Below, piece after piece: positions 22,434 to 33,600 of a stretch of 64,000 nt of DNA. The DNA is from Seison nebaliae (taxonomy: Eukaryota > Rotifera > Pararotatoria > Seisonacea > Seisonidae), in NCBI GenBank assembly GCA_023231475.1, contig JALJEE010001544.1:1-64000 (forward strand), read 5' to 3'. The position numbers and the translations under genes are program-made. The notes below the pieces were generated by a model. That model was not told the DNA's origin. It ran no database searches and was given only the letters and a program-made list of their open reading frames with translations. How positions within the stretch are numbered: position 1 is the stretch's first letter; every line of letters starts with the position of its first letter.

Positions 22434-23303
22434 AATAGTCCTTGGGATTTATAAAAAGTAAGACTCATACCTCTGAGATTGTCAAAGACTTGTTATGTTC
22501 TATTTTAACCACTTCTAATTCCGGAATATATGTAATAAAAACTTTTCTGTAGTTCCCAAAAGAATACTTTTGTATAATTTAGAGTTCTCCTTCAACTGCA
22601 ATTTTGCGGTGACATCTACCATGTTGGTTTCCGTTTAACAGTCGGTCATTTCTTCGTTGGCGCAGTGTATAATTGTTCCATTTCCCATTAATTTGTCTTC
22701 TGGAATTAAAATAGTTCTTTCATCGTTTTTGTTTGTCTTTATGAACTAGTATCGTCTTGACCATTCACATTATTACTCCCACTTCTATTTCCATAGGTAC
22801 GATCGTATTTCTAAGCTCATCGAAGAAAGTGATTCCTATTCTTAAGAAATGTGACGAACTAAAATGATAGTGACGCTATGAAAAATAATAGGAGGGGCTC
22901 AATAGAAGAAAATGGCATACTTCGATATTTCCTATTGGACAGGAAAGAACTTGAAAATTCCAAAGTGAGTAAAAACTTTTAATATTAAAATTTCTGAGCA
23001 ATCAATATTAGTTATGTCCAACAAAGTTTTTAGTCAAGCCACAAGCAGAACATAATGGAATGTATTTCGTTATTCTTCTTTAGAGAATGAATAACATCTT
23101 ATCTTTAAAAATGGCTGAAGATACTAATAAAATAACAATTAAAAGAACTACAGAGTTTATTTTCATTATTGGTTTTTGAACATGATATTTTTAGTATAAA
23201 TAAATTATGTTAACGATATTAAAATTTGATCTTAACAATAAGATTGTAATTATAAGTTGAAATACAATGGATTGAATTAAACTTTTATTAATTTTTCATT
23301 CGA
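22434..23303. other. Spacer between units C and D
   Basis: About 870 bases. A block at about 22665-22830 recurs before unit E, and the last 230 bases are nearly identical to the region upstream of unit C, minus its insertion. No gene is seen. Confidence 0.65.
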
Positions 23304-24950
23304 ATGTGTCGTCGATTTTTTTTATTGTTTCCTTTTATTTTTTTGTTATGTGTAGCCATTCCGACAAAAAAGAAGTCGGATAATGATAAAAATCTGAAAC
23401 CAGAAAATGAAGGTTCTTTCAATATAAACTGTTGAGCATTTAACTAATTATAATTTAAAGATAAACCTGGACCTTCTTCTGTGGTTAGAATTATTTGAGA
23501 ATTTAGAAATATGTTTTGACCTATTGATATTTTTATGTTTGATTAACTAATAGCCAAACACCTTAAAACGAACAATAGTTAAGAAAAGTGCGATAAAAAC
23601 AGATCCTAAAGTAGAGAGCAACATGAATCTCGATTCATCCGGATTTAGTAAATATGGAGCACCCCTACCAATGAAAACTTCAATGGAAACAATCAAAAAG
23701 AATGTGATGAAATATTTAAATCTACCAACATTACGTAAGTTTTTTTATCCAAGAAATTTAGAAAAACATGAGGTGTGCGATACTCCTATTGAAGACATAT
23801 ATTACGGTTATGAATATAAGGTTAGTTGAATTTGTAAAGTATTATACTTAGAACTTATTTGAAGAAAGTATTGGGTGCTGGTGGACAAGGTGTAGTATAC
23901 CTTATGAATAATGGAACTCATGATCTTGCACTAAAACGTTCGTAATTCTACATATTTAATATTCAATTAAAAATTGCAGGAATTCCAATACTCGATAATT
24001 TCCTTATTCAAATCAATGCTCTAGCAGCATCTACCAGAAATAACGGTCCATTGAAATTATTAGGCACTATGGAAGGATTATATGAAAACAATTATCATAA
24101 AGTTAAATATGCAGAACATCGTTTGTGATTTGTTCTTCGTTTAAATATGTTTAAATTTAAAATATATTAGATGCCCTATCTTTAGAGGGCAGTTTCTGTT
24201 ACACTATGTCATATGTAGCAGGTAAGGAATTGATAGAATGCAACTTCAAGGAATTGGGTTCGGGAAAAGATCCTGCCAGTTATCAGAATCTAAAAAGAAA
24301 TTACAGATTGATTATTCTAATTTTGAGACAACTACAAATATTACACTTCTCGTTCAATGAGTATGCTATGCAAATTGAATCACCAGTTTTAAAATTTTAT
24401 GTTCATATTTTATAAATATACATAATTTTTATCCTTTAAGATTTATGGAGCATATTCGTTCACAATGAGTCATGGAGATTTACACAGGAGCAATATTATA
24501 GTGCAAAAACGTTATGATAATTATGCTCTATTTTTAATTGATATGGGCTTTAGCATATACCCAAACAATTATGACCATAACGAAATATTTATTCAGTTCT
24601 ATAATAAATATTTACTAGAAGAATCATTTCTTGGTGATCGAAAAGGATTGGCCGTACATAGACTTCAATTAATTAATTCTCCTCAAAGTCAAGATTTTTG
24701 TAATGTTCTGTCAAATATTCTAATGGTATTTATGGGAGTGACAAAAGAGACAAGATTGAATTGTCGGAAATTACAAGAACCGTTTAAGAGCACTTCTAAT
24801 ATTCATCTACATCAACGACTGACGTTATGGAAGACCGGTTTTGAAGCCATGGAGGGTATTATAACAATTCTTCAAAACTTTCTACCTCCATTCAAAACCT
24901 ATTCCGATACCTGGGTATTATTATATAATTATCTTCAAAAGTTCGATTAA
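23304..24950 (+). CDS. Predicted secreted kinase-like protein, array unit D
   Basis: Seven exons: 23304-23412, 23461-23480, 23554-23820, 23865-23937, 23980-24120, 24171-24385, 24441-24950; 444 residues. The signal peptide is MCRRFFLLFPFIFLLCVAIP. Motifs are LGAGGQGVVYLM, LALKR, FCYTMSYVAG, SHGDLHRSNIIVQ, LIDMGF and DFCNVL. The gene is a mosaic. It is C-like from the promoter to mid exon 3, A-like from the end of exon 3 through exon 5 (YPRNLEKHEVCDTPIE, MNNGTHDLALKR), and C-like again in exon 6 (GKDPASYQNLKRNYRL). No disabling change is seen. Confidence 0.88.
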
Positions 24951-25997
24951 TCAAAAGATTATTTATAAAAAATAAGAGTACGTTTGACATTGTCAAAGAC
25001 TTGTTATGTTCTATTTAACAAAATCTTCCTCTGTAATATATGTGTAAATGAGGGAACCTACAAGAAGGAATTACTAGTAGAGTGATAGCATGACTAATAA
25101 TTAGTCGATACGAAGAAATTTAAAAGATAGTTCATTAAAGCTAAAGAAAAAGAAGACAGGTGAGCATTTGAATTTGTGAAATAGTAAATTGAATTATAGT
25201 TTTGATATTTGATTATTAGGGGTGAAGTACTACGGAGGTGATTGAACTTCTAGTGATGTTCTTATGATCATAGTGAACTACATCAGAAACTTCTGTTAAC
25301 ACATTAGAGTGTGTCAGATAACTTTACAAAAAGAGGCCTAATCAAATGACTGATCCTTAATCGAATGGGATCTGTAGTTTCAGTTTAGGTTATTTATCAG
25401 AAGACTTGTGTGACTTAGCAATTAAGGTGGTTCATCACCTTAACGTTGACTTCGATGTTGATACAATTTGACAGCTTCCCGGTAATAATAACGTTGTATA
25501 ACATTGTTTGTGCGTCAGCTTCCATTTAATAACCTGTCGTTTGTATGTGCCCAGTGTATAATTCCTTCGTTTCCAACTAATTTTTCTTCTAGAATTAAGA
25601 TAATTGTCTTATCGTTTTTGTTTGTCTTTATGAACTAGTATCGTCTTGACCATTCACATTATTACTAAATGGTGAATACATAAATAAAAATTTGGATAAT
25701 ATAAAATTGTCTTCGTCACTCTTATCTTCCGATAAAGTTATGTCCAAAGTTATTTAAAACTTTCTACATCAGTGACGTCGAGCAAAATTTTTAGTTTGAC
25801 CATAAGAAGACTGGATGGAAAGAAATGTATTTCGTTATTTTTCTTTGCGGAAAGGACTACGCCTTATCTAGATGTTTTCCTCATAACTATATGAATTATA
25901 ACTATCAATAATACTAAAATTTATGATCTAACAGTAAGATTGTAGTTTTCGTAAGTTGAAATAAAATGAATTGAATTCAAGTTCATTTTTCATTCTA
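24951..25997. other. Spacer between units D and E
   Basis: About 1.05 kb, the longest spacer in the array. The part about 25060-25500 has no counterpart in the other spacers that I can see. The part 25553-25680 matches the C-D spacer. No gene is supported. Confidence 0.6.
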
Positions 25998-27649
25998 ATG
26001 TTTTGTCTATTTGTTTTATTGTTTCCTTTTATTTTTTTGCTTTGTCAGGCCAACCCCACGCCAGAAAAATCGGAGCATGAAATCAATTTGATAACTACCA
26101 AACTAGGTTCTTTGAATATCAATCACTTTTAAATGTTCAACTAATCTCAATTTATAGGTAAACTTACTCCTGAAAATGTTTTTTAAATTTAACAACAACA
26201 AAAATTAGAAATTAAATTTTTAACCTGTTCTCTACCTACTTAATAGCCCAAAACTGTGCAACTACCAATTTTTATGAAATATTCAAAGGCAAAAAGTGGA
26301 ATATGTAAATGCTGTGAAATAAAAAGCAATATTAATCTCGATTCAACAAGTTTTGGTAAATCAGAAGCAGAACTGCCAATGACAACTTCGATGGATACAA
26401 TTAAAAAGAGTATGATGCGCTACCTAAGACCATCAAAAATACATATAACATATCATCCTGTCGACCTGGAAAAAGAGAATGCCTGCGATAGTCCTTCCAT
26501 GGCAGAATATAAGGGATATAGATATCTAGTTAGTTTATATGAAAAATATTTATTTCAAAATTTGTTGAAAGAAAGTATTAGGTTTTGGAGTTAGTTCTCA
26601 AGTAATTCTAATGGGAAATGGAACTAATCTCGTTGTCCTAAAACGTTTTACTTTAAATTTATTTCTGCTAATCAAATTTAATGCAAAATATAGAATTATC
26701 GATACTTGACGATTTTCTTATGCAAATTAACATTTTAGATGCATATACTAGAAATAATGGTCCGATTAAACTGTTAGGTATAATGGAAGGATTGTATGGC
26801 GGGGCATATAACACTTTCATACATAATCATCAACGTTTTTTATATTTTCATCATTTTGAATTTATCAAATATTTTAGGTGTACAATCGAAAATTGGAAGG
26901 TTTTGTTACATTACCACATACATAAGAGGTACACCAATAAAAGAAGTAAAGAGCTTAAATGAAATAAACATTGGGAAAAACTCTCTCCCTCATACGACAA
27001 TGAAGAAAATGTTTAAATTGATCATTCTAATCTTGAGACAATTACAGATATTACATTTTTCCTTCAATGAATATCCTCTCCAAATTGATTCACCAGTTTT
27101 AACATTCTTTTTTTAATCTTAATCTTATTCTTTTAGATTTATGGACATTATTCTTTTACATTGAGTCACGGTGATTTGAATAGAAGTAACATTTTAACAC
27201 AAACAGAAGCCGATGGTTCTTTTGTTCCTTTTTTGGTCGATGCAGGATTTAACTTATACCATTCAACTTGTGACCATAATGAAATATTTCTCCAATTCTA
27301 CAACAAATATCTTCTACGTGAATCATTTACTCACTATCGTTTAGGATTAGCTGTACATAAACTCCAAATGATTAATTCTCATCAAAATCACGACTTTTGT
27401 ATGATTCTCGCCGATATTATTCTGGGATTCATGGAAGTAGAAAGAAAGGAACAAATAAATTGTCGAAATTTAATGGACATTTTTAAGTACACACCTGATA
27501 TACATCTTCGTCAACCACTGTCCGTATGGAAAACCAAATTTAAGCATATGGAAGGTATTATAACAATGTTTCAAAAATTTCTATCCCCATTTAATACTTA
27601 TTCAAGCACCTGGTTATCATTACATAATTATTTTAAGTACTCTTCATAA
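25998..27649 (+). CDS. Predicted secreted kinase-like protein, array unit E (diverged)
   Basis: Seven exons: 25998-26106, 26158-26177, 26247-26528, 26572-26644, 26694-26834, 26878-27095, 27137-27649; 451 residues. The signal peptide is MFCLFVLLFPFIFLLCQA. The gene keeps the family layout but is the most altered in the N-lobe. The glycine loop reads LGFGVSSQVILM, the lysine motif is VVLK, and the hinge is FCYITTYIRG. The catalytic loop is SHGDLNRSNILTQ (His to Asn) and the metal motif is LVDAGF. D, N and D are still there. It may have altered nucleotide binding or be on the way to a pseudokinase, but the open frame across seven exons argues that it is under selection. Confidence 0.86.
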
Positions 27650-28220
27650 TTAATTTACGATTACATTATCCTTGCTTAATAAAAATGTGTTATTGTTCAA
27701 ATATTTCAATTTAAGAATATTGTTAAGTTGTTTAGGCATTCTTTCGAAATTAAACCTGTTCATTTCAATGTAATTCTATTTTAAAAAATCATCTTAAAAC
27801 AAAAAAAAATTAGATTTATATATCACAAAATTCCGATGCTGCTTAAATGTGACATTATATTGAAAGGAATATTGAACTACAAGATTAGAAGATTAACGTT
27901 CCTTCTTTATCCGAACAATATTCAGATAATGGATGATACACCATGAAGGTCTCATTTACACTTGTTTGATGACAAGCGACCATGTAGAGCATAAATTCGT
28001 TCTCGAATCCTACAATTACATGGTAATTTGGTAGTTTTTTCAAAGTAGTCAGTAAAGTATATCATTTTGTAAGATGAATATTTATTGTCACATATATTAT
28101 AGGCGATATATTATATAGGGCGAATTATTAAATCGAAAAAGTGGCAGATAACATAATTTTTTAATTGCATAAAATTGAAATAAAATGAATCGAATCAAAC
28201 TCTTATTAATTTTTTTCCTT
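27650..28220. other. Spacer between units E and F
   Basis: About 570 bases, the shortest spacer. AT-rich, no gene; it ends with the upstream box at 28174-28200. Confidence 0.6.
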
Positions 28221-29867
28221 ATGTTTTATCAACTTCTTTTAGTGTTTTCTTCTATTTCTTCCTTTTTCGAGTGTAACCTAACAACAAAGTGGAATCTAAA
28301 GAATAACTTTTTAACAAGCAACTTAGGTTCTTTAATAGTAATTTAGTTCTTAAATAATTAATCTCAATTTACAGTTAAATTAAATCCGATGAATGTTAAT
28401 AAACTTTAATTTGTACGAAAATTTGAAGATAAAATGTTTAATCAAATTTGTTTAATAGCCAAAAATTGTACAAGTACCAATCTTTAAGAAATTTCCATTC
28501 GCAAAAGATAAAGTATGTAAAAGTATCTCGTGTTGGAAAATAGAGAACAATATTAATCTCCGTTCATCGACATTTGGGAAATCTGCAAGAGAGTTACCAA
28601 TGACTACTTCAAACAAAAAAATCGAAACGGAAGTGATGCAATACATAAAACCATCAAAAAGACACCAAACTTATTATCCTCCGAATCTAGAAAGACATAT
28701 CGCATGCGACAATCCTAATTTTGCAGAATATTACGGTTACCAAAATATGGTTAGTTCAATAGGAAAAATTATATTTCACAGTTTGTTAAAAGAGACAATT
28801 GGGTTCTGGCCTTCAAGGTAAAGTAGTTCTTATGGCGAATGGAAGTCATTACCTCGCTTTAAAACGTTTCATTTTGAAGTGCATAATATATCATATTTGA
28901 ATATTGTCAATTAAGAATTGTCGAGACTTGATGATTTTCTTATCCAAATTAATGCTTTAGCTGCATCCACGAGAAATGGTGGGCCTCTCAAATTACTAGG
29001 TATAATGCAAGGATTCGATGAAGATTATGATACTTATACACACATACAACAAAGTTTTATCTTATTTTATTCAATAAAATCCAACATATTTATAAGACGT
29101 AAAGTCAAAATTAGGAAGATTTTGTTATGCTATGACATACGTACAAGGTGTACCATTAGTAGAGGTTAAAGATTTGAAAGAAACCGGTTCTGGGAAGGAT
29201 CCTATCAGCTATGAGAGACTAAAATTGAATTACAAATTGATTATTCTAATGTTGAGGCAATTACAGAGATTACATTTCTCGTTTAACGAATATCCTCTCC
29301 AAATTAAGTCACCAGTTTGGAAATTTTATGCGTATTTTAATCTCATGTCTTTAGATTTATGGAGCATATTCTTTCACCATGAGTCATGGGGACGCACATC
29401 GTAGAAACATTTTAATTCAAAGGAAAGCTGACGATAATTATGTACCTTTTTTGGTAGATGTCGGATTTAGCTTATATTATGAAGCTTATGATCATAATGA
29501 GATATTTATTCAGTTTTACAACAAATATCTACTAGATGAATTATTTACCAGTGATCGCTACGGATTGGCTGTGCATAGACTTCAATTGATAAATTCGCAT
29601 CAAAATGACGACCTTTGTTCGATGCTTATAAATATTTTACTGACATTTATGGGGGTGACGAAAGAGAAACAACTGAATTGTCGAATGTTACGTGAAATAT
29701 TCAAATTTACTCCGGATATTCATGCACATCAACAACTCAGTTTATGGAAGACTGATTTTGAGTCCATGGAAGGCATTATAACAGTTTTCCAAAAATTTCT
29801 ATCACCATTCAATACCTATTCAAGTACTTGGGTACCATTACAAAATTATCTTCAAAACTTTGATTAA
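28221..29867 (+). CDS. Predicted secreted kinase-like protein, array unit F (diverged)
   Basis: Seven exons: 28221-28326, 28375-28394, 28459-28749, 28793-28865, 28916-29053, 29097-29314, 29355-29867; 452 residues. The leader MFYQLLLVFSSISSFFEC is a weaker signal peptide than in A-D. Motifs are LGSGLQGKVVLM with LALK, FCYAMTYVQG, SHGDAHRRNILIQ and LVDVGF. The catalytic loop differs from A-D in two places (Leu to Ala, Ser to Arg), but D and N are kept. The DFCM motif is DLCS here; its cysteine is conserved. Exon 3 is longest in this copy. Confidence 0.87.
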
Positions 29868-30600
29868 ATAATTTCAAGTTCTATTTGATTAAGTTTTTAT
29901 GAATAAAATGACTAACTGTAAGAAGACTAATAAGAAAACTAAACTAAAGTTTAGTATTTATCTTCCATCTTTGTTGCCTTTGGTAATTTATGACCTTCTT
30001 ATAGTTTGACTGGTGTTTTTCGTTGATTCTTCTACAATTAAATTTGGCAATTTTTAAAATTAAGTTGACGAACTGTCATTCTAGTTAAATTATGAAAAGA
30101 AGAAAATGAAATAATCCTATCACGTCGAGTAGATGGAAAATAAGGACAAAGATGAAGTTAAGCTGACTTAAGTAACCTTCAACATACATGAGGAAATGTT
30201 GAATAATTTGACGAAAGTTTAATTAGATAACTGATTTAGCTGATTTATTATTTTGGAGATACGTTTTAAATGTTTCATGGTATAATTATGTTAACTGAGG
30301 AAAAATGATCTAATTTTCGTTGTTCGATACGATAAAATAAATATATGAAAAGAAGAAGTAACCCAAATGTCTGTAAGAAAGGGTTAGAAGAGAATGGGTA
30401 ATTTGTATGTTCTAATAGGTTGAAGAGAAAGATCATGTTGATCGTTAACTGATCATTATAATTATCGATATTGTTTAATCCCTTTTATCGATCTTCCACA
30501 CTTCTTTGTTGACTTTGTGACATTTGGAATAATTCCAATCATTTTCTTTCTCAAAACTATCCTGTTTGGTCATTAATCGTTATTTTATTATTATGTTGTC
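29868..30600. other. Gap between array and myosin-chitin synthase gene
   Basis: About 730 bases, AT-rich, with no supported gene or repeat. It should contain the promoter of the downstream gene. Confidence 0.55.
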
Positions 30601-33600
30601 ATGTCGTCATCAGTTGGAACATATTCGAATTGGAACGAAACAATTATAACGGTAGGTGACGAGACGCCTGAATATATTGTTGAGCATGAATCAACGAGAG
30701 ATTTAATTCAATTATCCAATTTATCATTCGATAACATTCTTCATGTCCTTCATGAAAGATTTAAAAAGAAATTAAGCTACGTTCTAAATTTTGAATAATT
30801 TTCATTCTAATTCATTCTCTTTCTAGACATGTGCCGGCGATGTGGTTATTGCAATCAATCCATTCACTCAATGGTATTCGTTACCGTTTGATGAAACATT
30901 TTCTGATTTTGAAACGGCACCAGCACATGTTTTTCTCAGTGCGGAAAGAGCATATCGTAGAATTTGTAAGAGCGTTGTTGGAAAGAAACATTTGGCATCG
31001 AAACAATTGATTATTGTCACTGGTGAAAGTGGAAGTGGAAAAACGGAAAATTCCAAATTGATCGTCGAACATCTAATGAGTCGTTGTAGAACTATTCTAC
31101 ATGAAACAACAAAACTACAAAATAAGATCATTGAAGTATTTATTTCATTAATTCTACAATTCATTTCATTTTGTAGATTAATCCGTTATTGGAAGCGTTT
31201 GGAAATGCAAAAACGTCAATAAATAATAATTCGTCAAGATTCGGGAAATATCTCCAATTATTCTTTAACGACGAAGGAACAGTAATCGGCAGTTGAGATT
31301 CTCTTGTAGTTCATAATTCTTCAATTTCTTTCAATGTAGCGAAAATTGAGGAATATCTAATAGAAAAAACTCGAGTAATCACACATGAATCATCGGAGAA
31401 GAATTATCATATTTTCTATCTGATGTTCGCCGGATTATCAGAAGAGGAGCGATTGAATAAATTCTTTTTAACACAACCAGAAAATTACAAGTTAAATTAC
31501 TTAATAAAATAACTGAGAATTTAAAATTTCCAAAGTATATTGAGAAGTAGAACAGAATTAGATGAATCGAATTTGATATTTGATTCTGATATGGAAAGGA
31601 AGAAATGTTTCGCTCTTTTTCATTCCCAATTGAAAATTATGAGTAACGTGGGATTTACTAATGAAGTTTCTGATTTAATTTAATCCGATAATAACATTTT
31701 CTTATAGGAAGTACAAATGGTTCTTTCCATATTATCGGCTATTCTTCATTTGGGTAATATCGAATTCGATACAATATCATCTCCCGCTACTTCACGTTAT
31801 CGTACAATTGACCCGATATCGGATACGGATTCAATTTCCGATTTGAAAAGTATTTCTAAAGTTGATTGGACGATTATTAATGATCGTTTATCGTTACATA
31901 ATGGTTTCGATTTCCATCATCATAATCATCTTCTTCAATTATTTTATAATAGCTTGTGAATTATTAGATATCGATCCTGTCTTGTTAGAGACCGCTTTAA
32001 CTACCATACAAGCATCAACTAAAGGTGAAAATTATAATTTTAATAAAATTTGTTTATGATAATTTTCAGGAGAAATTGTCATTTATCCCAAAAATTTCCA
32101 TCAAGCAAAAGACGGACGGAATGCTTTAGCTAAAGCTTTGTACGCTTTGGTATTCAGTTGGTTGATATGTCGAATAAATGATTTATTGAAAGAGAATTTT
32201 AGTGATAAGTTAATTTTTTTTACTTTCATATTTTAATTTAAATGTCGAATAGTTTCGGTGACGATGTCTCTCAAAATGAGCAACGATCAATTTCAATTTT
32301 GGATTTTTCTGGTTTCGAAAGTTTCACTGTGAATAGTTTGGAGCAGATGTGTATCAATGCAGCGAATGAACATTTACAGAATTATTTGAACGAACACATC
32401 TTCATTTATGTTAATCATTTCAAAAATGGTTTTTATTAAATTTGTTTAGGAGAAGATCGATTATGAGAATGAAGGAATAAAAAATATCATTCCTCAATTT
32501 GAAGCGAATCGTCAATGTATCGATTTATTTATGCATGTTTAATTTTCCTCTTTTCAATTTATAAATTCTTTTTAAGACAATCGGAATCATTTCGTTAACT
32601 GATGAGGAATCGACTTTTCCTGGAGCGACTGATATATCTCTAGTAGATAAATTGCATCAGAATTTATCTTCCCATCCAAATTATTGTCAACCGAGAGCAG
32701 ACGCGATTGCTCATACAGCTTTTGGTGTGGTCCATTATGCGGATATTGTTTGGAATTTTCGTGAAAACATTTTTTTCAATTTACCTTTTTTTTCAGGTCA
32801 CTTATGATGCACGGGGTTTCTTGGAAAAGAATCGAGATACGTTGACAAGTAACCTGATTGAATGTGTGAATAATTCGAAATTGTTAAAACGATTAATCAG
32901 GTTAAATAAATAATTCTTCTCCACCTCTCCTAATATTCAATCTCGTTCGTCAGAGATGTAAATCAACAAAGACGGTTCTTATCATTTTTTCGTTATCGTC
33001 ATTCATTATCTTCATTAAAGATACAATCGAGATTGGCGGAATCAGCAACAACAGACTATCCTTTCACATTTTCGAGTCTCATTAATTATTCATCAACATT
33101 CCAACAATTTCTTACATTTCTTTTTCAGACGTCGTTGACTCAACTACTGTTGAAATTGGATGAATCAGAACCGTTATTCGTTCGGTTAGTAACGTCATGT
33201 TCTAGTTGAGTGGAGGATGAGAGAGACTTCCGTCTCCTATTCTTTTCTATTCGTTTACTTTCCATTCATATGATTACACTTCGTTTCCGTTCTTCTTCTT
33301 CTTTTTCATCTTCTTCTTCTGAAAATCGACGATTAGTAGATTGAGAATTCAATCATTCCATAGAATAACAGTATTAGCATGTGCTCTCATATCATATTTC
33401 TTTATTGAGTTTTTGGAGTAATAAGATTTGGAAATAAACTGAAAAAATTTGGAGGGAGAGAATGAATGAGAAACACAAATATCTTTCTCATACGATTCAT
33501 GCAAGATCAGGTGTAATGATGCGACGAAATATTGCTGATCGACAATGTAATCGTGTAAATGTCACTATGTTCGAAGGAGGTGAGAAGAGATGTCTTTCCG

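Larger units (their letters stand above)
15041..29867 (+). repeat. Tandem array of six intact kinase-like genes and one relic
   Basis: Seven homologous units lie head to tail on the plus strand. Start codons are at 15807, 18318, 20774, 23304, 25998 and 28221, so the period is 2.2-2.7 kb. The intergenic DNA is partly duplicated as well. A block near 22665-22830 recurs near 25553-25680 and, in part, near 18070-18140. Units C and D share almost identical DNA from about 150 bases before the start codon into exon 3. This is growth by unequal crossing-over followed by divergence and conversion. Units are called A-F below. Confidence 0.93.

Noticed and set aside
16913-29354. Apparent non-GT (AT, GC, TT) 5' splice sites in the last intron of several array genes
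   Set aside because: If the intron is taken to start after the FYxxIL frame end, several copies lack GT. But all six share a CCA/CCG|GTTT donor about 15 bases earlier in the same phase, so the introns are canonical, 40-55 nt.
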